A stretch of DNA of 27,838 nt, taken from a virus. The position numbers and the translations under genes are program-made. Shown one piece after another: positions 15,958 to 22,532 of the stretch. The stretch lies in IMG/VR virus record IMGVR_UViG_3300005826_000031, positions 1-27,838 of that record, one strand, 5' to 3'. Position 1 is the stretch's first letter. Each line of letters starts with the position of its first letter. The notes beneath the pieces are model-generated. The model ran no database searches and was not told where the DNA came from. It worked only from the letters and a program-made list of their open reading frames with translations.

Positions 15958-16211
15958 CTGATCACCTCAACACGAATTAACGCACTCTGATGAAGTCGCG
16001 TACGAAACCATTCCAAAGGCGATACGCCAACCATGTCAGCTTGAATCGTTACATCTTCGGGGGAAACGGGGATAATCCCATTCCACAAACCATCCACGCG
16101 AACGTCCCCACTCGGATCCTGCCTAACACTCGCGGCGTAATCCTCTACCAACTCTCCGTCGACAATACGAACCTGGTAAATAACCAGACGGCGAAGATCA
16201 GCTTTCGGCAT
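15954..16211 (-). CDS. Small partner protein of module 2
   Basis: 85 aa from the ATG at 16211, preferred over an in-frame ATG at 16235 because GGAG lies seven bases before it; the longer form would add eight residues. Beta-rich N-terminus (LRRLVIYQVRIVDGELVED). The C-terminus VSPLEWFRTRLHQSALIRVEVI matches the module 1 partner (MSPLNMLYASIARSAFFRAEFV) in spacing and key residues (SPL, SA, R-x-E). It overlaps the end of the module 1 large gene by 14 bases and the start of the kinase-like gene by four. Function unknown; tight coupling suggests it acts together with the kinase-like protein. Confidence 0.7.
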   Translation of the reverse strand: MPKADLRRLVIYQVRIVDGELVEDYAASVRQDPSGDVRVDGLWNGIIPVSPEDVTIQADMVGVSPLEWFRTRLHQSALIRVEVIR

Positions 16212-17823
16212 TTGGCGTCTCCAACTTCGGGTCATCCTCGTCCGACTTCATTGACTTCACGAAGTCGAAATCGTGAACCATCGCTTTGGACAGGGTCTTA
16301 TTCACGAACTCCACCACACCCTCTAGCTCAACCTGTTTTTGCCCCGACCGCAATCCAGTTAAAAAAGCAACTGCCATATATGGATCTCTGGCAATATCTT
16401 TTGCATGCGTCTTGGACAACCAGAGTCGTGCAAGAACAGCCGCGACATGGCACGACGGCATGCGCATATCCAACAAAGACCGTGACAATTCAACAGGGCG
16501 ATCAGCTTTAATCATCCGGTCTGTCACTGTATGGGCAATCTGCTCAAATTCGGCAAGTTCCCTATCTGAACCGCGAACCGACAACCTAACGGCCAAATCG
16601 CTCATCAGCATGGGAATTCCAGCCGCAACATCTCCCATGGGGTCACCATAGCTCTTATACGATGAGGAGACGTATTCCTCCGCCTGAGCACGAGGGCAAG
16701 GAACGCTCAGCTCATTCCCCAGTGCAAGCAGCGGATAGCGCGCATCATCGCAGATCGTTAAGTCAAGGAAGCTGCGAGCGCTGTTCCATGCAATAAAATC
16801 CAACAACACAACACGAAGCAGCTCAAGACGCGTACCCGGAGGAACGATGTCCCAGAAATTTTCTGCAAACTCTGACCTCTGCTGATCACTGGAAGTATTC
16901 GAAAAGAAATCAGAAAACCAAGGCTCATCAACCATGGGATGCCAAGAGCCTTTTCTGTATTGCACGGCCGACGGACCGCCGGCCTTGCGTCTCACATCAT
17001 CAGGGCTTTTGCCAGTCTCTCTGGAAACCCATTCGACCATGGCTTCGCGAGCTTCCACGAGCCCATCGGGAAGTACATGATAAAGATCTCCACGCCTATC
17101 TACTCTGCGTACGGTAGGAGGAACTAGCCCGTCAAGCCCACACGACTTTGAGATTTCGTAATAGGCTGCAGCGTGCCGACCATACGCAGGATAGTCACCT
17201 TCCTTAGAAAGGAACTTACCCCAAATTTTAGCCGACGATGGATCGCGAAGTTCATCCATCCAAAGAACGGCATCATATGAACCGGCGACATCATCCTTGA
17301 TGGAGGCCAGCATGATACCTTTGCGATCTCCAACGAACTTCAGCCTTTCAATGAAGCCAGTCTTCAATGAGTGTGTCAGCCGCTTCTCATCGACCCCCCA
17401 GAACACCGGATCGGTAGCATCGACCGTAATCGTCGACACATCTGGGTTAATCGGATTTGTCGGTCGGAGATGCCTGTTCTTCGAGTCGAAGCGCGCCTTT
17501 ACCTCGGATGGAATTGGATCCTTCGGCGTCTTTTCCCGGGACTTCGTTTTCCACGGAATGTCGTGATAAGACACGGCCATCCGGACGGCCGGCTCCTCCT
17601 GCTCAACGGGGGCAGCCTGCTGACCTCCGCCACCCTGCTGATTGTTAATTATTGCATCCGCAGCATTCTGAATCGCATCCGGCGTTAGATTCGCGTATTG
17701 ATCCCCCGGATCAGCCTTCTTCACATAATACGCTTGACGAACGACCTTCGTCTGACCGTCGGCACCTTTCTTTCTCACATTCTTAATGACACGCATCAGA
17801 TGAGGACCGAACGTCATCGCCAT
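16198..17823 (-). CDS. Degenerate PI3/4-kinase-like protein (module 1 large protein; probable pseudokinase)
   Basis: 541 aa, the longest of the three. An N-terminal basic region and Gln/Gly linker (1-80) precede the kinase-like part. Residues 172-187 contain a candidate nucleotide-binding Lys (SIKDDVAG). Residues 215-236 read GRHAAAYYEISKSCGLDGLVPP, which strongly resembles the helix before the P-P-T segment of PI3/4-kinase-like proteins. The catalytic segment is LLDFIAWNSARSFLDLTI then LLALGNEL (340-372). Here the catalytic Asp is Ala349, the following Asn is Asp354, and the metal Asp positions are Ala367, Gly369 and Glu371. The C-terminal region matches module 3 (HVAAVLARLWL...DPYMAV...LRSG, EGVVEFVNKTL...DFDFVKSM). 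It starts two bases after its partner with GGAG upstream. Confidence 0.7.
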   Translation of the reverse strand: MAMTFGPHLMRVIKNVRKKGADGQTKVVRQAYYVKKADPGDQYANLTPDAIQNAADAIINNQQGGGGQQAAPVEQEEPAVRMAVSYHDIPWKTKSREKTPKDPIPSEVKARFDSKNRHLRPTNPINPDVSTITVDATDPVFWGVDEKRLTHSLKTGFIERLKFVGDRKGIMLASIKDDVAGSYDAVLWMDELRDPSSAKIWGKFLSKEGDYPAYGRHAAAYYEISKSCGLDGLVPPTVRRVDRRGDLYHVLPDGLVEAREAMVEWVSRETGKSPDDVRRKAGGPSAVQYRKGSWHPMVDEPWFSDFFSNTSSDQQRSEFAENFWDIVPPGTRLELLRVVLLDFIAWNSARSFLDLTICDDARYPLLALGNELSVPCPRAQAEEYVSSSYKSYGDPMGDVAAGIPMLMSDLAVRLSVRGSDRELAEFEQIAHTVTDRMIKADRPVELSRSLLDMRMPSCHVAAVLARLWLSKTHAKDIARDPYMAVAFLTGLRSGQKQVELEGVVEFVNKTLSKAMVHDFDFVKSMKSDEDDPKLETPNAES

Positions 17824-17825
17824 GG

Positions 17826-18152
17826 CTATGCCTCCACAAATTCCGCGCGGAAGAACGCGCTCCTCGCAATCGATGCATACAGCATGTTCAGCGGAGACAT
17901 GTCAGTGGCAATCGATCCGACCTGAAAAAACGAAGCAGCAACAGGCTCCGAAATTAACGCAGCAACAACGCCAGAGCCTTCCAGCACACCATCCTGACCC
18001 TGCCATGCGTAACCGACAATCGAACCAGGCTCACCCGTATTCGGGTTAATAGCGAAGACCTGAAGCTTTCGACGATCGCCAACAACGTCGCCATCCATGA
18101 CTTCGCCACCCTCGTCACCATGGAGACCGTTCTCGTCCAACATGTCAGACAT
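17826..18152 (-). CDS. Small partner protein of module 1
   Basis: 108 aa. An acidic, probably disordered N-terminus (1-26, with DGDVVGD) is followed by a beta-rich part (RKLQVFAINPNTGEPGSIVGYAW) and a helical C-terminus (MSPLNMLYASIARSAFFRAEFVEA). The C-terminus matches the module 2 partner. GAGG stands before the ATG, and the stop is two bases before the kinase-like gene. It follows the ParB-domain gene by two bases. No known domain, so only family relationship and coupling can be stated. Confidence 0.72.
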   Translation of the reverse strand: MSDMLDENGLHGDEGGEVMDGDVVGDRRKLQVFAINPNTGEPGSIVGYAWQGQDGVLEGSGVVAALISEPVAASFFQVGSIATDMSPLNMLYASIARSAFFRAEFVEA

Positions 18153-18154
18153 TT

Positions 18155-18940
18155 CTAGTTCCTCAGCCGTGCCGCGGCATCCTCGACAGCCTCGGTCAGG
18201 TAGTCATTGATGTCGATGACATTCTGCCTCGAAGCATCCATGATGATCTTCATTGCATCCCGGAGGCGTTCACACATCGCGATGTAGATATGGTCCTTGC
18301 CGCCCCACGAGAAAATAACAAAATTGTAGTCTACCGTCTCCCCGTGCTCAGACATGATCTCAGAGACCACCCGGCCAATATCGCCTGACGTCTTAGACTT
18401 CCGCGCACGACTCTCGAAATCAGCAGCTGCCTCAGGCCCAATACTCCCCCTGAGCCCATCAGACACCTGCTTGATCATTTTCTTAATGCCGTCATCGCTC
18501 GCGTAACCAAGCATTCGGGTCACCTTCTTCCCGTACTTGGCCGCCATGTCATTATAGAGCTTCATCATCTTCTCGGGATTCATGCTCCCGTGAAGCACAT
18601 TGAAACGAACAGCCTGAAACTTACGAATATCTTCTTCCTGCCACTTGTCACCCTGGAGAATGTCAACAGGAATAGATGGCAACCCTAAATCACACGCAGC
18701 AGCAACACGATTGTGCCCTCCTACGATCTCATAATAAGTAGAGCCATCCTCTGATTGAACACGGGCAACGGTGGGAGGATCGATAAACCCGAACTTCTTG
18801 ATGCCTTCCTTGAGCATTTCGAATTCATCGCGAGTCATCTCGTTTGGATTCCACTCAGCTCCCCTCAGGTCACCAGGCGCCATCACCTTTCTATCGATAT
18901 CCAACCCATCACGGACAACCTTGAGGCCGGGATCTTTCAT
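18155..18940 (-). CDS. ParB/Srx N-terminal domain protein
   Basis: 261 aa. Residues 12-95 show the ParB N-terminal fold: VMAPGDLRGAEWNPNEMT, then EEGIKKFGFIDPPTVAR-like spacing with FGFIDPPTVARV (50-61), then YEIVGGHNRVAAACDLGLPSIPVDIL (70-95) with the ParB box II GGHNR at 74-78. Such domains bind CTP in ParB proteins and have been turned into nucleases or ATP-using enzymes in phage and plasmid relatives. No ParB-type central DNA-binding HTH is obvious; the rest is helical (FNVLHGSMNPEKMMKLYNDMAAKYGKK, IYIAMCERLRDAMKIIMDASRQNVIDINDYL). It overlaps the preceding gene by ATGA and leads into the kinase-like modules. A partition role is unlikely without a ParA in view. Confidence 0.8.
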   Translation of the reverse strand: MKDPGLKVVRDGLDIDRKVMAPGDLRGAEWNPNEMTRDEFEMLKEGIKKFGFIDPPTVARVQSEDGSTYYEIVGGHNRVAAACDLGLPSIPVDILQGDKWQEEDIRKFQAVRFNVLHGSMNPEKMMKLYNDMAAKYGKKVTRMLGYASDDGIKKMIKQVSDGLRGSIGPEAAADFESRARKSKTSGDIGRVVSEIMSEHGETVDYNFVIFSWGGKDHIYIAMCERLRDAMKIIMDASRQNVIDINDYLTEAVEDAAARLRN

Positions 18941-19152
18941 GAATCAAGAACTTCCGCAACGGCCATCAGCCTCTCAGCAGCAAGCAAAATCTCGCCACGC
19001 AGCTGATACCTGAATATTTCGATGTTCATGTCGTTCGACGGTATCTCATCGCCCGGAACACCAGCAGATAGCCGCTCATGCCACTCCCCAAGTATCTTAG
19101 TAACTTGTTCGATCTCTGAGCGAAGAGTTTCAGGCCGCATTCTCATCGTCAC
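18937..19152 (-). CDS. Small helical protein of unknown function
   Basis: 71 aa, predicted mostly helical (LRSEIEQVTKILGEWHERLS, FRYQLRGEILLAAERLMAVAEVL). The start is a GTG overlapping the stop of the regulator gene (GTGA); an ATG two codons later is an alternative. The stop overlaps the ParB-domain start (ATGA). No known domain. Overlaps on both sides make translation likely. Confidence 0.65.
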   Translation of the reverse strand: MTMRMRPETLRSEIEQVTKILGEWHERLSAGVPGDEIPSNDMNIEIFRYQLRGEILLAAERLMAVAEVLDS

Positions 19153-19949
19153 GAAACCACCTCCCTGTAAGGGGCATCATTAGTCTTCGATCTTTTTACA
19201 GGAACATTCTTGACGTCATCATCACACAGATATAGTCTCCACATATCCTCAGTGAGCAGCATCATGCGACCCGAGATCATCGCACGCTCAATCTGAACAC
19301 GCGTGTGGCGACGAAGATCCCAGCATCGTTTACATAACCCATCCCCAGAATGTCTCGTGCGTTCACAATCCCCAGACTGACCGCACTGACGACATTGGTC
19401 CAAATCGTAATGAAGAGACCACTTCCTTCTTTCGTCTCTTAAATAGGCGATGATTTCGTTTACCTGATCAAACGTAATCATATATTTGCGAAGACCATAC
19501 CTCTTCCAATTTTGCCCCAAATTATCACGGGCTCTCTGTATCTGGCGCCAGTCGTAGCCTGTGTCCCGCTCAATCTGAAGACGAGTATATGTACCTTGGG
19601 TAGGTGAAAAGCCAAGCTCATAACAGCGACGCTCTATCGCTATTCGGTTCCGCCCTGGCAACTGGTCCATCAGCTCGAATATATTCAGATGGCCAACATT
19701 CTTAACAAGAACAAGATCTTCCTCCTTCCTCCAAGGATAAGTCACCTTGCCAAGTCGACACCCGGCGCGACGCCCCTTCTTCTCCCTGAGCCTTAGCTCA
19801 GTCGCCTTCGTGCGTATCGACTGAACACTCTTTCCTATCCGATTCGCCACCTCAGCATCACGAACAGTACCCCACAGTCGTACCAAGTCCTCCACTTCAT
19901 CTTTAGTCCAGCGATTCCGCTTACCTTTTCTTGAGTCAGAATCCCCCAT
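19149..19949 (-). CDS. SANT/Myb-like and zinc-finger DNA-binding protein, candidate regulator
   Basis: 266 aa. Residues 12-52 (RNRWTKDEVEDLVRLWG...AEVANRIGKSVQSIRTKATEL) and 72-114 (YPWRKEEDLVLVKN...LPGRNRIAIERRCYELGF) look like two SANT/Myb-type DNA-binding repeats with their Trp and 'R-x-x-x-x-x-R-x-x-x-L' helices. Residues 122-170 resemble a MerR-like winged helix (DWRQIQRARDNLGQNWKRYG, ITFDQVNEIIAYL). Residues 186-209 hold a cysteine cluster (Cys186, 189, 195, 206, 209) likely to bind zinc. It is the first gene after the promoter and dyad at 19956-19998, six bases from the -10 box, so the transcript may be leaderless or a later start used. It may control its own operon and the terS dyad; that is inference. 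Confidence 0.75.
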   Translation of the reverse strand: MGDSDSRKGKRNRWTKDEVEDLVRLWGTVRDAEVANRIGKSVQSIRTKATELRLREKKGRRAGCRLGKVTYPWRKEEDLVLVKNVGHLNIFELMDQLPGRNRIAIERRCYELGFSPTQGTYTRLQIERDTGYDWRQIQRARDNLGQNWKRYGLRKYMITFDQVNEIIAYLRDERRKWSLHYDLDQCRQCGQSGDCERTRHSGDGLCKRCWDLRRHTRVQIERAMISGRMMLLTEDMWRLYLCDDDVKNVPVKRSKTNDAPYREVVS

Positions 19950-19955
19950 GGGCGG

Positions 19956-19984
19956 ATTCTATGGCGGATCTTGATCTCGTGCAA
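19956..19984 (-). promoter_or_regulatory. Sigma-70-type promoter for the regulator/ParB/kinase operon
   Basis: On the minus strand a -35 box TTGCAC (19984-19979) is spaced 17 bases from a -10 box TAGAAT (19961-19956). The -10 has five of six consensus bases and the -35 three of six. The -35 box lies inside the right half of the dyad at 19975-19998, as for an operator that blocks polymerase. Transcription would start at or within a few bases of the ATG at 19949. Confidence 0.55.
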
Positions 19985-19998
19985 ATACTTGCGCGGGT
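19975..19998. promoter_or_regulatory. 24-bp dyad overlapping the -35 box, probable operator (copy 2)
   Basis: Same architecture as 13191-13214 in the opposite orientation: ACC-N2-CGCAA-N4-TTGC-N3, with a perfect left arm and a partly degenerate right arm. Read on the minus strand, 18 of 21 aligned bases match copy 1, plus the flanking G before ACC. Confidence 0.6.
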
Positions 19999-20010
19999 CT
20001 AAACGCACAA

Positions 20011-20042
20011 ATCCGTTGCGAAACACCGGGTTCGCAACGGAT
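20011..20042 (-). terminator. Perfect 12-bp hairpin after the 20071-22057 genes, probable terminator
   Basis: Arms ATCCGTTGCGAA (20011-20022) and TTCGCAACGGAT (20031-20042) pair perfectly around an eight-base loop. On the minus-strand transcript it lies about 30 bases after the stop of the last gene of the upstream unit and is followed by the U-rich but broken stretch UUUGUGCGUUU. This suits a Rho-independent terminator of moderate strength. The next promoter begins only about 30 bases further on. Confidence 0.65.
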
Positions 20043-20070
20043 CGTGCTGAAACTACTATGAGACAGTCAG

Positions 20071-20643
20071 CTACGGAAGCTGATCTCGATATCGATCAAG
20101 AAGTTCGATCGTGGCCACCTTGCTACCCGACAAGACTCCAAGGCACGCCGTCCACGCCCACTCGCTCTGAAACTCAGTCGGAGCAAACGTATCTTTCCAG
20201 AATTTGGCGATCTCCTTCTCTCTATCAGAAGCATAAGCCAACATGATGCCCTTATGAGCTGTCGGCATCTGGTCACCCATCATTTTGATGGCCTCAAGCG
20301 CCATCAAATTACACATCGCGATGTACGGACCCTTGTCGCATTTCGTACCCGGCGTCTTTTCCGGATCACCAAGCTCAAACGCTTCGATGCCATTCATTTG
20401 CCTGCCATCAACCATGCGATTGAAGTAGACGGGCTTCCAAAAGGTTATCGCCTCCTCCACCTTGTCCAACGACACGCGGACACGATCAGACAACGCTGGA
20501 TCGCCCTTCATCGAGTGCTGAGCCTGCTGAACTGCCTCGTAAAGGCGAGCCATCTCCTCGATGTCGGTAGGAGGGGCATTCGTCACGGACTGACTCTCGC
20601 CCACGCGACCTACGGGGAAATTATCCATCTGATCACTCATCAT
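20071..20643 (-). CDS. Hypothetical protein of unknown function
   Basis: 190 aa, globular, without cysteine pairs or membrane spans. Helical segments are visible (EEMARLYEAVQQAQHSMKG, IAMCNLMALEAIKMMGDQM). The start overlaps the preceding stop as ATGATG and it is the last gene before the hairpin at 20011-20042. A segment KCDKGPYIAMCNLMALEAIKMM resembles in spacing the IYIAMCERLRDAMKIIMD part of the ParB-domain protein, which could be a shared helical motif or chance. I do not recognise the family. Confidence 0.65.
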   Translation of the reverse strand: MMSDQMDNFPVGRVGESQSVTNAPPTDIEEMARLYEAVQQAQHSMKGDPALSDRVRVSLDKVEEAITFWKPVYFNRMVDGRQMNGIEAFELGDPEKTPGTKCDKGPYIAMCNLMALEAIKMMGDQMPTAHKGIMLAYASDREKEIAKFWKDTFAPTEFQSEWAWTACLGVLSGSKVATIELLDRYRDQLP

Positions 20644-21080
20644 GCTTCTCCAGGAGACCTAACGTTGAACCCATTATCGATGTTCTCAAATTGGCCACAA
20701 CGATAATGATCTGTCATGCGATTAACCTTGTACGCATGAAGCTTTCGCTGCACAGCAACAGCATCAGGAATGCCCGCACTGAGAGCCTCATCCATCGCAA
20801 GGACAACATCCTTCGACGGGTCTCGACCACGAGACCTCGATGCCTTCACTGCGTTATGAACCAGCTTAGCGAGAAGAGGGTACTTTTGATCCATCTTTGC
20901 AAGATGAGCGGAACGACATTCCTCCGCCCTTTTGCATAAATCTAGGCAAACCGACTTACCGCCAAGGTATTCTTCCCCAAACTCAGCAGCCGCCCTGCCT
21001 TGCCCGTAACCATAATACCCGAAGCAGTCCCATCCTTCGACGCGGTCGAGAAGCTTCCTCTTGCGCTTATTGAATCCCAT
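20640..21080 (-). CDS. Cysteine-containing small protein of unknown function
   Basis: 146 aa. A very basic N-terminus (KRKRKLLDR) precedes GWDCFGYYGYGQGRAAAEFGEE and a cluster VCLDLCKRAEECR, so Cys19, Cys45, Cys49 and Cys55 could bind a metal or an Fe-S cluster. The C-terminal half is helical (DVVLAMDEALSAGIPDAVAVQRKLHAYKVNRM). The start overlaps the previous stop by one base (TGATG) and the end overlaps the next start by four. Function unknown; the basic tail and the Cys cluster hint at nucleic-acid contact. Confidence 0.65.
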   Translation of the reverse strand: MGFNKRKRKLLDRVEGWDCFGYYGYGQGRAAAEFGEEYLGGKSVCLDLCKRAEECRSAHLAKMDQKYPLLAKLVHNAVKASRSRGRDPSKDVVLAMDEALSAGIPDAVAVQRKLHAYKVNRMTDHYRCGQFENIDNGFNVRSPGEA

Positions 21081-22057
21081 CAGGCACTCTTCGCAGCTTT
21101 CGCCTCCTCAATCAGGCGCCAAAGCAAATCACGGCCGTGAACAGGTTTCCCTGTATTCGGGTCAACCGCAATCAGCATAATCCCGAGCTTGCGCTCAAGC
21201 TTGCCAAGGAAAGCACTGCGATCCTTTTCTGTATCGCCAGAGAAATCGTTATTCGTCAGGAAGTCTTGACATATCAGATCAAGATTGTGATTGATCTTCT
21301 CTGATTTTGAAACTTTTTTAGCACGATCAAGCGCCGCTTGAATCGTGTCCCACTGATCGTCATAAAATGAGGTTTGAAGCGAATGCATCTCCTCAGGCTT
21401 CGGCAATGGCTTTGAATCCGAAGAAGCTCCAGACCCCCCTGACCCCGAAGACCCAGATCCGGGATGAAGGATGTCAATCCCCTCATTGCCATCCTGAGGA
21501 CGCTCCTCGCCATCATCGCCGCTGCCAGCGATAACCGACTTGGCAGCCTTGATCGCCGTCTTTAACTGCTCGTAAGTGAGCGTGTGAGCCTTGTCGATCC
21601 AAAGGACAACAGACTCACGAGTCGCAAAGCCGGAAAGGAGGTAAACCTTAGAACGACCAAGGGACACAAGGTCCTGAATGACTTCTTCCGGCATCTCTTC
21701 GCTTACCGAAAACCACCAATAAGCATACCTAAGATTCTCGCCTGTACGCTTCCGTAAACCAACTTCGCGCTCACAGTACTCACCGAAGTCAGCGTAGCCC
21801 CATTTCTTGAACAGGCTCTGACGCTCCTCCATGGAACCTTGGCCCGCCATAAGGCCACGATACCCCCCAGGCACGCCGTCATAGACCTCGTACAGGACCC
21901 TGCCAAGGTCCCAATACTTGTTCTCTATCTCCTGAACAAGGCTCCGAGCACGTTCGCGCAGCTGATTCTCAGCCTCCGTGAGCTTCTTATCGTCGACGTC
22001 GTTCGTCGCAATCACTTTTCGCTCAACACCGTTGACTACGCGCAAAGTCGTTTCCAT
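21080..22057 (-). CDS. Hypothetical protein, helical N-terminal domain and Gly/Ser linker
   Basis: 325 aa. Residues 25-170 are helical, with YWDLGRVLYEVYDG, LFKKWGYADFGEYCEREVGL and ENLRYAYWWF. This resembles phage and integrative-element proteins with a helical, probably DNA-binding, 'sFgeYceRElGls.rta' segment. A low-complexity Gly/Ser linker (202-215) joins a C-terminal part that is helical and ends VDPNTGKPVHGRDLLWRLIEEAK. It starts at ATG with GGGGGA upstream, after a 133-base gap. No catalytic motif. I can offer no function beyond possible DNA binding. Confidence 0.65.
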   Translation of the reverse strand: METTLRVVNGVERKVIATNDVDDKKLTEAENQLRERARSLVQEIENKYWDLGRVLYEVYDGVPGGYRGLMAGQGSMEERQSLFKKWGYADFGEYCEREVGLRKRTGENLRYAYWWFSVSEEMPEEVIQDLVSLGRSKVYLLSGFATRESVVLWIDKAHTLTYEQLKTAIKAAKSVIAGSGDDGEERPQDGNEGIDILHPGSGSSGSGGSGASSDSKPLPKPEEMHSLQTSFYDDQWDTIQAALDRAKKVSKSEKINHNLDLICQDFLTNNDFSGDTEKDRSAFLGKLERKLGIMLIAVDPNTGKPVHGRDLLWRLIEEAKAAKSA

Positions 22058-22190
22058 CGAGTCCCCCGTACCGTTGTTTTGAACACCTGGGAAGTCAGGT
22101 CGTCAGGCTTACCACACGCCTTCGTCGGCGCACAGTTTGATCACCTATCAGCAAAGAATCATCAATCGCTAAGCATCCCAAAGGCAAAGA
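22058..22190 (-). promoter_or_regulatory. Intergenic gap upstream of the 22057 gene
   Basis: This 133-base gap is one of the three largest in the window. I see short inverted repeats (CGCC-N6-GGCG near 22115; ACCT-N8-AGGT near 22090) and a GGGGGA ribosome site before the ATG, but no clear -35/-10 pair and no copy of the 24-bp dyad. It may hold a promoter by position only. Confidence 0.3.
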
Positions 22191-22532
22191 CTATTCGCTG
22201 GGATCTTCACCTGCATGGTTGCCAACCTCAGGGAAGAACTCGATCTCTTTCGCTCTAACCTCCGTCAGCTTACTATATTTTCCGAGGCGATTCATTATTT
22301 CACCTGCCACAAAACAGAACGTTCCATGAGAAGCCATCTCATCGCAAATTGCAGCCAGATGGCCATAGGCATTCACTCGAATGCGCGTTGGCCTATCTCC
22401 GCTGTCGGAAAAGATCATAGCGAAAGAAAAGGCATTCCCTCCGTCATTCGTGGTCCCGGAAACGACCCCACCATCAACAAATCCGCCAAGAAAGACATAG
22501 TTATGTCCTCTTGCGCTTATTCTTTTTTTCAT
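22191..22532 (-). CDS. SSB-like OB-fold protein
   Basis: 113 aa from the preferred ATG; an upstream in-frame extension to 22607 would sit inside the RuvC-like gene. The pattern follows single-stranded DNA-binding proteins: HNYVFLGGFVDGGVVSGTT, then NAFSFAMIF, then TRIRVNAYGHLAAICDEMASHGTFCFVAGEI, then KLTEVRAKEIEFFPE. Compare SSB: N-x-V-x-L-x-G, then A-F-x-[LM], then V-x-A-[YF]-G-x-L-A, then [KH]-G-x-x-[VC]-x-V-x-G-x, then EV-x-A-x-x-[IV]-x-F-[LF]. It lies in the recombination cluster, as expected. It is short and lacks an acidic C-terminal tip in the usual form, though it ends GEDPSE. The start overlaps the RuvC-like gene by about 32 bases. Confidence 0.6.
   Translation of the reverse strand: MKKRISARGHNYVFLGGFVDGGVVSGTTNDGGNAFSFAMIFSDSGDRPTRIRVNAYGHLAAICDEMASHGTFCFVAGEIMNRLGKYSKLTEVRAKEIEFFPEVGNHAGEDPSE

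Noticed and set aside
19835-20026. A 63-codon minus-strand frame across the promoter and regulator start
   Set aside because: It would cover the hairpin-proximal promoter and dyad and run out of phase with the regulator, and lacks a ribosome site.
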